Assembly: GCF_000026945.1 (NCBI RefSeq)
Contig: NC_012863.1
Coordinates: forward strand, 186,001-250,000
Direction of reading: 5' to 3'
Length of the DNA stretch: 64,000 nucleotides
From: Candida dubliniensis CD36
Taxonomy: Eukaryota; Ascomycota; Pichiomycetes; Serinales; Debaryomycetaceae
Under the pieces are notes generated by a model. The model made no database searches and was not told the origin of the DNA. It was given only the letters and a program-made list of their open reading frames with translations. Below are positions 30,501 to 40,605 of the stretch, piece after piece (the first letter of the stretch is position 1; every line of letters begins with the position of its first letter). A program made the translations under genes and the position numbers.

Positions 30501-32999
30501 AAAGCTCAAAACACTAAATTGGAACAAGTCAATGAAATAAGTAGACAATTACTTGAAACTAAGAACAAGCTTATAGAAAAGGAAAATGTTGTGGAAGAAT
30601 TGAAGAGAAAATTAGCAACACGAAGAGAATCTATTTTACAACCCACCATAGCTGCCAATGCTGTTTCCAGTGGTGGTGGTGTTACTGGTGTTTCTTCTTC
30701 CACTACCTCAGATTCAAACAATTTTGAAATTCAACAATTGAAAGAAGATTTGAGAATTGCTGAATCTCAAGTTGAAGAATTATCAAATCTTGCTAAAGCT
30801 AGTGAAGCTACATTAACTGACGCAACAAATTCATTTGAACAATATAAAACCGATTCCGAAACCAAATATCAATCCTTGCTTAAGGAGAAGGAACTTGTTG
30901 ATGATGAAGTGAAGAGATTGGCTGACTTGTACAATATAACTTACAAGGATTTGGAAAGTGCTAAAACTATGCATATTGAAGAAGTTAATGATTTGAAGCT
31001 GAAATTGAATGAATTTAAATATAAAGCAGATCAATATGATACTATGGAGAGTGATTATCAAGAAAAAATCGAATCAATTCGTCATGATCTTGAAGATCAA
31101 ACTAACCTTTATAATGATTGTCATACCAAGTACCAAGCTGAGTTAGTCAAGACAGGAACATTAACAGAACATATTAGTGCATTGAAAACACAGCTTGAAG
31201 AAAAAGGTGAACAAATCAATTCTTTGCAAGAAGAAGTTAGAACTGTTCAAAATTCCATCAAGGAACAACAAGATCAATTAGTGGCTGAAAAATCTCAAAT
31301 TGAAACTGATTTATCTCTTTCCAAGAATAGAATTGCTGAGTTGAAGGAACAAAATGATATATTGTTGAATCAATTAGAATTAACCAAGAATTCGCTTACA
31401 AATGGTGATGGTTACGATGTTTCATCTGCTGAATCGGGAGATGATTTTCGACAAGTGGTTAATTATCTTCGTCGGGAAAAGGAAAGTAGTGATGCCAAGT
31501 TGCTAGTTGCTACTGAAGAGAATCAAGAATTGACTATCAAATTGAGACAAATACAAAATGAATTAGCTACCACCAAATCTGTATTTAACACTACTACTCA
31601 TATAGATTTGGATGCAGTATCTAAGGAACAAAAGAATTTATCTGCTCAATTAGAACAATTAAATCTTCTTAGAGAAAGCAATTCAAGCTTACGTCAAGAA
31701 AATGTGAAATTCTCAGGGGAGATTAAGAAGTTGAAAGAACAGATTATTACACTTGGCAATGAATTGAATCCGCTTAAGGAACACATTAATGAATTAACCA
31801 CTAATCTTGAATTTGAACAACAAAAGGCTAAATTGCTTAGTGAAGAAAATGAAAGAATTAAACTGGCTGCTCTTAGTACTGAGGAACAAAAATCGGATGC
31901 TAATAAACATACTAGTGAAGCTATTGCCAGGATGCAAGAACAAATGGATAAATTGAAAACTAAAGCAAATGAAAGGATTAGGTCTATGAATGAAACCATT
32001 GCTTCCAAAGATGAAACTATTAAGCAGTTGAATGAAAAAGTGGATCAATTAACTAATGCTGCCACAAATGAAGATAAATCAAAGGAACAAATTGAGCAAT
32101 TGAACACCAAGTTGACCAGTCTTCAAAGTGAAGTTGAGAATGCTAAGAATGAAAAGGATGAATTGTTCAAGAAATTGAATGAGCTTGAATCTAATTTACG
32201 TGCTGAATTTGACAAGGAGAAACAAGAAATTATCAAATCATTGGAATTAGCAAAACAAGCAAATGCATCAGATGAACAATTACAAAAGAAATATAAGGAG
32301 CTTGAAGAAACATTAGCGAAAAGCAAACAAGAGTTCGAAACAAAATTAGAAGCTGAAAGGAAAAAGACTAGAGAAGAGGTTGAAAAGAAGTATGATATTA
32401 AATTGAAAATGATGAATAGAAAAATTGAAAAATATGAAAAAGCCAACAATTCTATTCCTACAACAACAACAGCTGCACCAACTGCAGCAACTTCCAAACC
32501 GAACATCCCGGCAAAACCCGATATTCCAGTTGCCAATACTGCCCCTTCTACACAATCTGTTTTTCCTATAGTTTCTACAACTATACCAGCAGAACAACAA
32601 CAGCAATCTACCAATCATGTTGGTTCTACTCCCGTTATCGGTTCTAGTGTTTCGGCAAGTGCTACCCCTCCTCCTGTGGCATCATCTAATAGTGGGGTTG
32701 GTGTGTCTGCTTCTGTTCCGGATCAAGATACTAAATCACAATCAAAAGCTTCAGTTGCAGCTGCAGTAAATAGACCAGTGGGGCATCCGGGGAATGAGTC
32801 TACATTAAGAATTCATAGACCTGGTGGGCATCCAGGTAATGAGTCCACGTTGACAGTACATAAACCAATTGTTACTAATAGAAATGAAAATCGCAAATTC
32901 AGTCCTGTTCCCAACCCCACTCCACAAGATAATTCTAAGAAAAGAGCAAATGAAGGTCAACATCAACGACCTCAAGTTAAAAAGCCTAAAGATAATTAA
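27549..32999 (+). CDS. MLP1: Nuclear-basket coiled-coil protein, Mlp1/Mlp2/TPR family
   Basis: 1816 residues, close to yeast Mlp1 (about 1875). The first 100 residues are Glu-rich and disordered. About 130-1580 is almost continuous heptad coiled coil (repeated E/K/Q/L-rich segments), broken by short loops such as VSSGGGVTGVSSS near 1040. The C-terminal 230 residues are Pro/Thr/Ser-rich and basic, with KKRANEGQHQRPQVKKPKD as a possible nuclear signal. This matches the TPR/Mlp basket filaments that anchor at the nuclear pore and retain faulty mRNA. The start is the first ATG, after stops, and about 205 bp from the E-box/Tbf1 pair shared with eL40. The tail carries two copies of a roughly 17-residue unit containing GHPGNESTL. 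Another long coiled-coil protein such as Uso1 is possible but less likely given the tail and size. Confidence 0.8.
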   Translation: MSEDIPPKEIIQEENSNHEENQNVEQEEVAASQQPAPTEEEEEANKAEPIEEDKEELQDKEELPRQEINVQEVGNDLVQEEPHTSFLQPPSDKQQFATPSKDLPALKDIETITTPKTFDVAKDNEDDATKGLADIVASSPIKHSILAELQQPEESINEDTLRIISGYLSLDESSIKSIGDTDVLKALVSKSAEFLNLSSENEFLKLKMEQNAQNITKQLQELQEKYSNADNLSTSLQESKDKLEYENRRQVEKIQELEAANDRIQRELGDLKQSDIAKDEELNKFREGQTHQLLEFEQQINQLSSTNVTQSKKLNELTKEINETRNDKFSLQLELTKSKNEASYLRDQKDWYDNELKSAQARFTELIKKHESEFLGTSTKVSNLTAKNETLETLNKQHEATIASLKSKLEQQITKASKTETEFELEKSRFLKEIDSKEELIELTKLQAQQRATRIEQLESYSEEIKQSMSETITSLETALSEINEKLLETQERLKRTEEALDAELHKETDLPKLSESSAMIAANGNGISLSTLYSEYNHLKKQLVVERSQKQKMEMQLESFITELDARKPVIANYREQIQFYENSMKEMLGKVETIRSEKGEVEKDAKRLRSRVAENENELVSMKRLLKDLGRQLCFYLIHSKIRDNSENPLTASEKKSIEKILSQTGNFDEENETDSDKLISERLLEFKSIIELQQRNEELLVAIRQLSKKLEAREEENNNIESVAIEEAKDAILTLESELDSLNIKLDAVTKERDALRSINVKNPTSTQDSDYLSQTNADLRKRLSDSEKIISEIREQSAKSVYELNEKIREITDKKNEFALQVSVSSKSTELAETRLSIAQKSLSDCREELALVRKELEFWRDQTSKFETQLVSKTHQLHEFEETISQNKVTIVSLQREKEFQISMNTTLESKIEALKNDKIKLNEFVLNLQTMLKDREESARDISSKLSASIENYQNLQQKLSEKEERIFILSNQSELSLKAQNTKLEQVNEISRQLLETKNKLIEKENVVEELKRKLATRRESILQPTIAANAVSSGGGVTGVSSSTTSDSNNFEIQQLKEDLRIAESQVEELSNLAKASEATLTDATNSFEQYKTDSETKYQSLLKEKELVDDEVKRLADLYNITYKDLESAKTMHIEEVNDLKLKLNEFKYKADQYDTMESDYQEKIESIRHDLEDQTNLYNDCHTKYQAELVKTGTLTEHISALKTQLEEKGEQINSLQEEVRTVQNSIKEQQDQLVAEKSQIETDLSLSKNRIAELKEQNDILLNQLELTKNSLTNGDGYDVSSAESGDDFRQVVNYLRREKESSDAKLLVATEENQELTIKLRQIQNELATTKSVFNTTTHIDLDAVSKEQKNLSAQLEQLNLLRESNSSLRQENVKFSGEIKKLKEQIITLGNELNPLKEHINELTTNLEFEQQKAKLLSEENERIKLAALSTEEQKSDANKHTSEAIARMQEQMDKLKTKANERIRSMNETIASKDETIKQLNEKVDQLTNAATNEDKSKEQIEQLNTKLTSLQSEVENAKNEKDELFKKLNELESNLRAEFDKEKQEIIKSLELAKQANASDEQLQKKYKELEETLAKSKQEFETKLEAERKKTREEVEKKYDIKLKMMNRKIEKYEKANNSIPTTTTAAPTAATSKPNIPAKPDIPVANTAPSTQSVFPIVSTTIPAEQQQQSTNHVGSTPVIGSSVSASATPPPVASSNSGVGVSASVPDQDTKSQSKASVAAAVNRPVGHPGNESTLRIHRPGGHPGNESTLTVHKPIVTNRNENRKFSPVPNPTPQDNSKKRANEGQHQRPQVKKPKDN

Positions 33000-35342
33000 A
33001 TTGGGTTAATTCAACAAGCTGTTCATAACCATCGCCAAGAACTAGTCATTATTATTACTATGTTTGCTTTTATATACTATTGATTGTAAAAGTTTATATT
33101 TCTTTTCCTTATTGTATAATACTAATAATACGAGCATATATATACATTAAAGTTTTAAGGTTTTATTACCAACCAGCCAAAAAAAAAAAAAATAATGATC
33201 ATCGTCATCATCAATATAGTATTCGTTTCTTTATTTCATATTCATTTTAATTCGTACTCATGTTATGTGTGTACGCATTTGGTTACCGAGTGAACCTTAG
33301 TTTATAATATTGAAAAGGTGGGAGAGAAAGAACAATGTATGATGCAATTAAACATATGGTATTATGAAAGTTTTCCGCTGTACATATATTAGAGATAATC
33401 AAGTTCTATTTTTTGTTGGCTAGTTAGTGTATTTTTTGACAATCCCGGAGTTACTGTCTTTTCCCCTCTTTCTCTTACTTGTCATTTTTATATTTGGTGG
33501 AATTTAATTACCTCCATACTTATCATGACATGAATAAAAAAAATGAAGAAGGATTCTTTTGGCAGGAGGTATGAGAATTGTTGTTATGTTAAATATTGGG
33601 TCTGGATCGATCGTGTGTTTTTGTACGTTTTTCGTACTTGTAAATTTTAAAATTGACCAATAAAGATTCAATAAAGTCGTAATCAGTTGATATCAAAGAG
33701 TAATGTTATTGTTGTTGTTGTTGTTGTTACTGTTCCAGATGAATACAATGTAAGTATTTCCCCCCAACAATGTAATGCCGTAGTATATATGATTTGTGTT
33801 CTCAAATCTAACATGTTTGTTTTTAGTTGAGTTGCATATGTTATGTGGCTTTCCATATTTATTCCTTATTGTTCCGGAGTGGGGAAAAAAAATTAAATTT
33901 AACTTCATTCCTTCAATATTGAAATTTAATGCTGACTAAACTAACAACAACAACAACAAGTAAGGAGGGTTATGAATTCACCTTCCCAACAAAAATAAAC
34001 AAAGTTCCGTAGTATTCAAATAAACAACAATGGAAGAATAGATAAATTCAGATGTTTTAACAATACCATTAAACTTGATCTCTCGGTTGATTTTAATTTT
34101 TATCTATTTTATGAATGGAGAAAGTCTGGGGTAAAAGCTACAACAACAATTAACCAAATCTATCCTGGATTTTTTGTGTTTTCGTAATTAAATTTCATTA
34201 ATATTGTTCTCATATTAAAGTCTTGTTGTTGTTGTTAATGTTTACTCTCTATTATTCAAAATAAGTTTTAAAGAAATTAAATTTTTGGCAGTTGTAAGGT
34301 TTAAAATTAAATCCCTGAAATTGATAGATAACGTATAAGCCTTGGGGGAGTGGTGGTGGTTTATTATAGCGGCTTTAGAGTAAAATAAATTTCTAAGGCA
34401 ACGGTGGATGAAATGCTGAATTCTTTTTCCCCACTTTTATTTTTTGGTTTATTCCGACATATACAAGACTATTCTTTTTTTGTGGGAGGGAAGCACGGTT
34501 TGATATTAATTCATTTTTGTCACTCATTATGATAAGCTCATTTTTGATACTAATAATTATTATTAAATCCATTTTAATTGGACAAATTGATATTAGTGTC
34601 GAAAAATATTATGAAACTTATCCCCCAAATTCTTCTTGTTTGGCTTTTTAGTTGCTTCTTGTTTGATTTTAACTCATTCTGCTTTAAATATTATTTAGAC
34701 GATGCAGCATATTGTGTTTGTTCTTGCTTTTCGTTTTTCCATTTTTTTTTTTTGCAATCTGGTTACAACAACAACAACAACAACACGTCCATCCTAATGC
34801 CTTATAACTGTACTAATAATTAACTTACTCCGCCCAAAAAAGTTTCAAAAATGCAGTAACCTTTTTTTATTTTAGTTTTCACTTTTGACTTTCTTCATTC
34901 ACCCCCACACACTTTTGGTATATAAAACCTTGTCATGAATTTAATGTTTTGTCATACGTTTTAAGTTTTACCTAAATACTACTCTTTACATCATGTTTGT
35001 GATACCAGTTGTACTAATCGTATTCAAGACACTGTTCTTACCTTCCCCTCCCCCCCCCCCCTCCCCCCTCTATCTATCTCCTCCGGGGAGGGCTTTGTTT
35101 GTTAAAGTAAAACATGAAAAAAATTGAGCTGTAAAACAATGTACTACAAGATATTACACATTGATACATTCTAATAATCACCTAACTATATAAACAAGCC
35201 TATTTTCAGGAAATTTTTTTGGTTCCAACTAAATATTTTTATTTCTAGATAGTTTTCTTTATTTTATTTTAATTTTATTTTTTGACTATTAAGGGCCTTA
35301 TTTTCTCTTGCCAAGAAAACACATTAAGATCTCTTTAAGAAT
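33000..35342. other. Long intergenic region upstream of the HGT17-like transporter
   Basis: 2.3 kb without a supported gene. It holds GTT/AAC microsatellites (33709-33728, 33944-33958, 34225-34236), an interrupted C-tract at about 35044-35069 and a TATA-like element at 35187-35194. An open frame at 34578-34823 is Phe/Cys/Asn-rich and unconvincing. The length suits the promoter of a nutrient-regulated transporter. Confidence 0.55.
35187..35194 (+). promoter_or_regulatory. TATA-like element of the HGT17-like gene
   Basis: TATATAAA about 150 bp upstream of the ATG at 35343, following the C-tract. Motif and distance only. Confidence 0.4.
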
Positions 35343-37187
35343 ATGACAGGTACAACCCAAGAAAAAAATCAAGAGACATATAGTGTCGATTCTTTGGAAC
35401 ATAAATATAACTCCTCACCATCAGCTTCTATTGATCATGAAGAGAAAACTTTAAAGAAGAACAAGTCTAAATTCAGATGGAGTGTTGATCTTAGTGATCA
35501 TCCTCCAGAAATATTCAATGTTACTTTATATTTATCCATTTTTGTCTTTGGAGTACTTGGAGCTGCAAGAGGACTTGAAGAAGGTAATTCTGGGCTGAAT
35601 ACAACTTTAGGTTCATTTAAAAAACAATTTGGATTGGCAGATAAAACTAAAACTAAAGATCAATTGGCCAATTTGAAATCAAATATTACCCTGATGGTTA
35701 TGTTGGGTTCTATTGGTGGGTCTCTTATTGCTATGAAAACAGTTGATTTTTTTGGAAGAATTAGGGCTCTTCAAATTGTTTGTGTGGTATTGATTGTTGG
35801 AGTTATTATTCAAATCACTTCAACTTCAATTGGTCAACTTTATGCTGGTAAAATTATTGAAGGACTCGCAGTGGGCCATACTACTTCTATTGGTCCTGTT
35901 TATTTATCTGAAGTAGCTCCTAGTCCCATTAGAGGTTTAGCTACTTGTATTTTCTCAGGGGCAGTTTATTTAGGGAGTATGATTTCCTATTTCACAAATT
36001 ATGGTGTTGCTTTACATGTTCCTGCAGAAAAAAACGGCCACCTTAATAATAATCAATGGAGAATTACTTTAGCACCAAAATTGATACTTGCAGGTTTAAT
36101 TTTTATTATGTCATTTATCTTTTGTGTTGAATCACCAAGATGGTTATTAAAGACAAATAAACCAGATAAAGCTGCTGGAAACTTGTCTAAATTGAGACGA
36201 TTACCAGCTGATCATCCATATATTATTGCTGAAATCAGTGATATCAATGAACAAGTGATTGCCGAAAAGGAAGCTACTCATCATTCTAGTTTATTATCAA
36301 ATTTCAAGGCTTTGGTTTCAAACAAAAGTATTGCTTACAGATTTTTCGTTATTTCTTGTGGATGTCAAATTATCGGTCAATGGACGGGTGCCAATGCCGT
36401 TACTATTTATGCGTCAGAATTGTTCTCACTTATTGGTGTTACTGGTACAGGGACTTTAAAAATGTCAGCTGTTTTAGGGGTGGTTAAATTTATTTCGGCA
36501 TATTTGTCTGCTTTCTTCCTTATTGATGTCATTGGTAGGAAAAGAGCTTTATACACTGGTCTTTCCCTTCAAATGGCATGTATTTTGTATTATGCCATCT
36601 TTTTGACTATAGTTCCACAAGCTGCGGAAGATAATGCTAATTTGAGTGGATCGAACAAGAGAGCTGCTCAAGGTGCTTTGGCTGCTATTTTCTTGTCGGG
36701 TACCGGTTGGACTATGGGGTTCAATTCAGTTCAATATCTTATTGGTGCAGAAATCTTCCCATTGGGTATTCGTTCGTTTGCACAATCATTGGTGATGGTG
36801 TTACATTTTGCTAATCAATATGGTAATTCTAAGGCATTACCTAAAATGATGATTGCTATGAATCCTTACGGGGCCTTTTATTTTTTTGTCGGGGTCATGA
36901 TTATTGGTCTTGTTTACGCATTCTTCTTGCCCGAATTGAAAGGTCGTAGTTTGGAATCAATTGAAGAAGTTTTCACATTACCTTGGTATAAATTGAGACA
37001 CTGTAATAGACTTGTTCCTGATCATTCTCAAATCCATAAAATTAAATATAATCAAGACGAGCAAGGTAATACTGATTTCAACCATATTCAATATGAACTT
37101 GATAGCGGTAAACCAACAGATCAATTTGTTGAAAATTTAATGGAAAGTGATTCAATTAATAAAGAAAATGTTGAACATAAAGTTTAG
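35343..37187 (+). CDS. HGT17: MFS sugar/polyol transporter, HGT family
   Basis: 614 residues with about 12 membrane segments starting near residue 60. Sugar-porter signatures: DFFGRIRA in loop 2-3 (135-142), YLSEVAPSPIRG (187-198), VESPRWLL in the half-way loop (262-269), QIIGQWTGANAVTIYASELF, IDVIGRKRALYTG in loop 8-9, and PELKGRSLESIEEVF after TM12. The last is a PExKGR variant of PESKGR. Within the family it resembles the quinate/galactose-permease-like branch rather than yeast Hxt hexose carriers, so the substrate is uncertain. Long cytosolic N- and C-terminal tails are hydrophilic. The symbol follows remembered C. albicans order, in which HGT17 neighbours RAT1. It lies 446 bp upstream of RAT1 on the same strand. 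Confidence 0.82.
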   Translation: MTGTTQEKNQETYSVDSLEHKYNSSPSASIDHEEKTLKKNKSKFRWSVDLSDHPPEIFNVTLYLSIFVFGVLGAARGLEEGNSGLNTTLGSFKKQFGLADKTKTKDQLANLKSNITLMVMLGSIGGSLIAMKTVDFFGRIRALQIVCVVLIVGVIIQITSTSIGQLYAGKIIEGLAVGHTTSIGPVYLSEVAPSPIRGLATCIFSGAVYLGSMISYFTNYGVALHVPAEKNGHLNNNQWRITLAPKLILAGLIFIMSFIFCVESPRWLLKTNKPDKAAGNLSKLRRLPADHPYIIAEISDINEQVIAEKEATHHSSLLSNFKALVSNKSIAYRFFVISCGCQIIGQWTGANAVTIYASELFSLIGVTGTGTLKMSAVLGVVKFISAYLSAFFLIDVIGRKRALYTGLSLQMACILYYAIFLTIVPQAAEDNANLSGSNKRAAQGALAAIFLSGTGWTMGFNSVQYLIGAEIFPLGIRSFAQSLVMVLHFANQYGNSKALPKMMIAMNPYGAFYFFVGVMIIGLVYAFFLPELKGRSLESIEEVFTLPWYKLRHCNRLVPDHSQIHKIKYNQDEQGNTDFNHIQYELDSGKPTDQFVENLMESDSINKENVEHKV

Positions 37188-37633
37188 GTTTTATTTTTAT
37201 TTTATTTCTTAGATAGTAGACTACTTTTAAATGACTTTTGTTATGATTGTTAGTTTTTTAATGCAAGTGATGTTTTCTTTTTTTTTTCTTAGTGTTGTAG
37301 TTTTCTTCAATAAAATAGAAGATTATCTGCATTCATGTTAACTCAGACATCTAATAAGTCTATTCTGGTGTTGTTGTCTGGTTAAGGAATTGCTTTTCTT
37401 GCACCAAAACCAGAAGCTCGGACCAATATGGTAGTTTCCAGAACGAGGCAATAATTGCATAGACGGGCGGGGCGCGCAGACCTCGAAGGACACAGCAAGA
37501 GAGAAGAAAAAATCTTCGGAAGCTCATCATCAACATCATCAACAAAAAAAAAAAACCAAATACCACAGAAAATCTAATCATCTCTTGCTTGTTATTTAAC
37601 CTGACCAACTAAAATACTCAACTAACCATTATC
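37188..37633. other. Intergenic region between HGT17-like and RAT1
   Basis: 446 bp with the HGT17-like terminator region and the RAT1 promoter. It contains T-runs near 37277-37289 and an A-run near 37541-37554. The region 37465-37500 is locally GC-rich. No gene seen. Confidence 0.6.
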
Positions 37634-40570
37634 ATGGGTGTTCCAGCATTATTTAGATGGCTATCTCGGAAATATCCCAAGATCATTTCCCCTGTAGTAG
37701 AGGAAGAAGACCATGAAATTGGTGGTGCCAAATATGAAAACCCAAACCCCAATGGAGAAACTGATAATTTATATTTAGATATGAATGGTATTGTTCATCC
37801 ATGTTCTCATCCTGAACATAAAAAGCCACCAGAAACTGAAGATGAAATGTTTTTAGATATTTTTAAATATACTGATAGAGTACTAATGATGGCTAGACCA
37901 AGAAAAGTTTTAATGATTGCTGTTGATGGGGTTGCTCCAAGAGCGAAAATGAATCAACAAAGAGCAAGAAGATTCCGTGCTGCCAAGGATGCAGAATTGA
38001 AGGCAAAACAACTTGAAATAGAAGTTAAAGAAAGAGAATTACGTGGTGAAATTATAAATGATGCCATTAAGGGGAAAAAACAATGGGATTCTAATGCCAT
38101 TACTCCTGGGACTCCATTTATGGATAGATTAGCAGAAGCTTTAAGATATTGGGTGGCTTATAAATTAAGTAGTGATCCCGGTTGGGCTAATTTACAAGTT
38201 ATTATTAGTGATGCAACAGTTCCTGGTGAAGGTGAACATAAATTGATGAGTTTTATTCGACTGCAAAGATCTGATCCACAATATGATCCAAACACAAAGC
38301 ATTGCATATATGGATTAGATGCTGATTTGATTTTTTTGGGATTGGCAACTCATGAACCACATTTTAGAGTTTTGAGAGAAGATGTTTTCGCTACCCAAGA
38401 TAAAAAGTTTACTATTAAAGATCAAATTGCTGAAGCAAATTCTAATGATGGTGACGTAGTGGCAAAAGATGATAGAAAACCTTTCCTTTGGTTGCACGTT
38501 AATGTATTGCGTGAATATCTTCAAGTTGAATTATTTACGCCAAGAATGTCTTTCCCGTTTGAATTAGAGCGGGCAATTGATGATTGGGTGTTTCTTTGTT
38601 TCTTTGCTGGTAATGATTTTTTGCCTCATTTACCAAGTTTGGATGTTAGAGATAATGGTATTGACACTCTTGTACAATGCTGGAAAAGAAGCTTACCAAT
38701 TTTAAAAGATTATGTTACGTGTGATGGGAAATTGAATTTAAAGAGTGTTGAGGTTTTAATGTCTAATTTGGCCTACAAGGAAAGTGAGATATTCAAGAAT
38801 AAACATGCAGCTGAACAAAGAAGAGAGGAAAACAACAAGAGAAGAAAATTGGCTCAAGAACAGGACCGAGCTCTTAAACGGATTTATCTGTCACAAGTGT
38901 CAAAAGGTAAAGATAAAGCACCTTTAACCGCCGATGTCAATATGCCATTGATGGATACACTGGGTCAAATTGTGGAAGGGTATGCCAATTTATCCAATAG
39001 TGATATTGTTCAAAATAGAGCTATTTTAACTAAAGCAAATTTGGCTAATAGTGATGCTGCAGCTGAATTGAAAAAATTGATTGATTCGAAAAAGACTCAA
39101 GTGACTGTTGTTCAAGATCAAATAGCTACAGATTCTTCTGCCAATTCAGAAACAACTACTTCAGAATCAGAATTGGAAGAGAATCAAAGTGATAATTCTC
39201 TCAAAAGAAAATTGGAATCTGAAGAAAAAGACAACAAACAAACTCAAAGCGATGATATTAAATTATGGGAACCAGGGTATAATAAACGGTATTATGAAGC
39301 CAAATTTCATTGTCAATCCGATGAAGAAATAGAACAAACGAAAAGAGATGTTGTTAGACATTATGTGGAAGGGATTGCATGGGTGGCATTATATTATTAT
39401 CAAGGATGTCCATCATGGAACTGGTATTTCCCCTATCATTATGCACCTTTTGCCGCAGATTTCACCAATTTAGAAGAATTATTCCCTGAAGGTGTCAAGT
39501 TTAAATTAGGTGAACCATTTAGACCATTTGAACAATTGATGTCTGTTTTACCAGCTGCATCTGGACATACTTTACCTCAAGTTTTCCGTGATTTAATGTC
39601 AAATCCCGATAGTGAAATTATTGATTTTTATCCTGAAGAATTTGAAATTGATATGAATGGGAAAAAAATGAGTTGGCAAGGTATACCATTATTACCATTT
39701 ATCGATGAAAAACGATTATTAGATGCGGTCCAGAAAAAATATGAATTGTTAACTCCAGATGAAATATCAAGAAATACTAATAAGGAAGCAGAATTGTTTA
39801 TATCTCCGGCGAATAAGAATTTTTCCAAATTTTCAGAAACATTATACAAAGAAAATGCAAATGAAGTGGTATTTAAATATGCTAAAAGTGGGTTATCGGG
39901 GAAAATTTTCAAATTGGCAACTTTCAATCCGGAAGGGGTGTTTAATTTCCCCTTGAATGAAGGTCATATGCCCAATGTCAATAGTAGTGATTATTTCCAA
40001 GCTATTTATCATTTCCCGAAAACCAAGACGGGTAAATCAATGATATTGAATGGACATATAGCACCATTGCCTGCCTTGACAACTGCTGATAAGAATGATC
40101 TTGTATATCAATTGGACAAGTTTAATAACAACCGAAGAAATGGTGGAAGATTTAATTCTACTCAAGATAATAGTGATTATATCAATAAAGGTCCCGCTGG
40201 GAAAGAATTATACAAGACTTATTCCATGAGAAGAGGTGGGTATAGATCGTATTTGCAATTTTTAACTAGTGGTCATCATCCTGACCATCATCAACTGCGA
40301 AATAATAGTCAATATCTGTCATATGGTCAACAAAAATCATACAATGCACAAGGGTCATATAATCAGCAAGGTTATTATAATCAACAGGGGAATTACAATC
40401 AGCAAGGTCGTTATAATCAACAGGGGAATTACAATCAGCAAGGTCGTTATAATCAACAAGGTCAGTATAATCAATATCGATCAAACACACAAAGATTCAA
40501 TAATCAAAACTACAATCAATCATCAAACAATACAAGATCTGGTTATCTTCCTCCTAGACCCCCACGCTAG
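37634..40570 (+). CDS. RAT1: Nuclear 5'-3' exoribonuclease Rat1 (Xrn2)
   Basis: 978 residues, near the 1006 of yeast Rat1. Rat1 degrades 5'-monophosphate RNA in the nucleus, trims rRNA and snoRNA ends and releases RNA polymerase II at terminators. The N-terminal XRN domain is complete: GVPALFRWLSRKYP, NLYLDMNGIVHPCSHP, AVDGVAPRAKMNQQRARRFR, DATVPGEGEHK and YGLDADLIFLGLATHEP supply the metal-binding acidic residues. AIDDWVFLCFFAGNDFLPHLP follows. Residue 210 is a CTG codon where I recall S. cerevisiae Rat1 having Ser. The C-terminal 110 residues are an Asn/Gln/Tyr-rich tail with repeated YNQQG units. It converges on the DAGK-like gene with 35 bp between the stops. Confidence 0.96.
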   Translation: MGVPALFRWLSRKYPKIISPVVEEEDHEIGGAKYENPNPNGETDNLYLDMNGIVHPCSHPEHKKPPETEDEMFLDIFKYTDRVLMMARPRKVLMIAVDGVAPRAKMNQQRARRFRAAKDAELKAKQLEIEVKERELRGEIINDAIKGKKQWDSNAITPGTPFMDRLAEALRYWVAYKLSSDPGWANLQVIISDATVPGEGEHKLMSFIRLQRSDPQYDPNTKHCIYGLDADLIFLGLATHEPHFRVLREDVFATQDKKFTIKDQIAEANSNDGDVVAKDDRKPFLWLHVNVLREYLQVELFTPRMSFPFELERAIDDWVFLCFFAGNDFLPHLPSLDVRDNGIDTLVQCWKRSLPILKDYVTCDGKLNLKSVEVLMSNLAYKESEIFKNKHAAEQRREENNKRRKLAQEQDRALKRIYLSQVSKGKDKAPLTADVNMPLMDTLGQIVEGYANLSNSDIVQNRAILTKANLANSDAAAELKKLIDSKKTQVTVVQDQIATDSSANSETTTSESELEENQSDNSLKRKLESEEKDNKQTQSDDIKLWEPGYNKRYYEAKFHCQSDEEIEQTKRDVVRHYVEGIAWVALYYYQGCPSWNWYFPYHYAPFAADFTNLEELFPEGVKFKLGEPFRPFEQLMSVLPAASGHTLPQVFRDLMSNPDSEIIDFYPEEFEIDMNGKKMSWQGIPLLPFIDEKRLLDAVQKKYELLTPDEISRNTNKEAELFISPANKNFSKFSETLYKENANEVVFKYAKSGLSGKIFKLATFNPEGVFNFPLNEGHMPNVNSSDYFQAIYHFPKTKTGKSMILNGHIAPLPALTTADKNDLVYQLDKFNNNRRNGGRFNSTQDNSDYINKGPAGKELYKTYSMRRGGYRSYLQFLTSGHHPDHHQLRNNSQYLSYGQQKSYNAQGSYNQQGYYNQQGNYNQQGRYNQQGNYNQQGRYNQQGQYNQYRSNTQRFNNQNYNQSSNNTRSGYLPPRPPR

Positions 40571-40605
40571 TATTTAACGGCTGTATTATATCAAAATAAA
40601 TAGTC

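Noticed and set aside
34578..34823. 81-codon Cys/Phe-rich open frame upstream of the HGT17-like gene
   Set aside because: Composition follows T-rich DNA and an AAC microsatellite; no domain.
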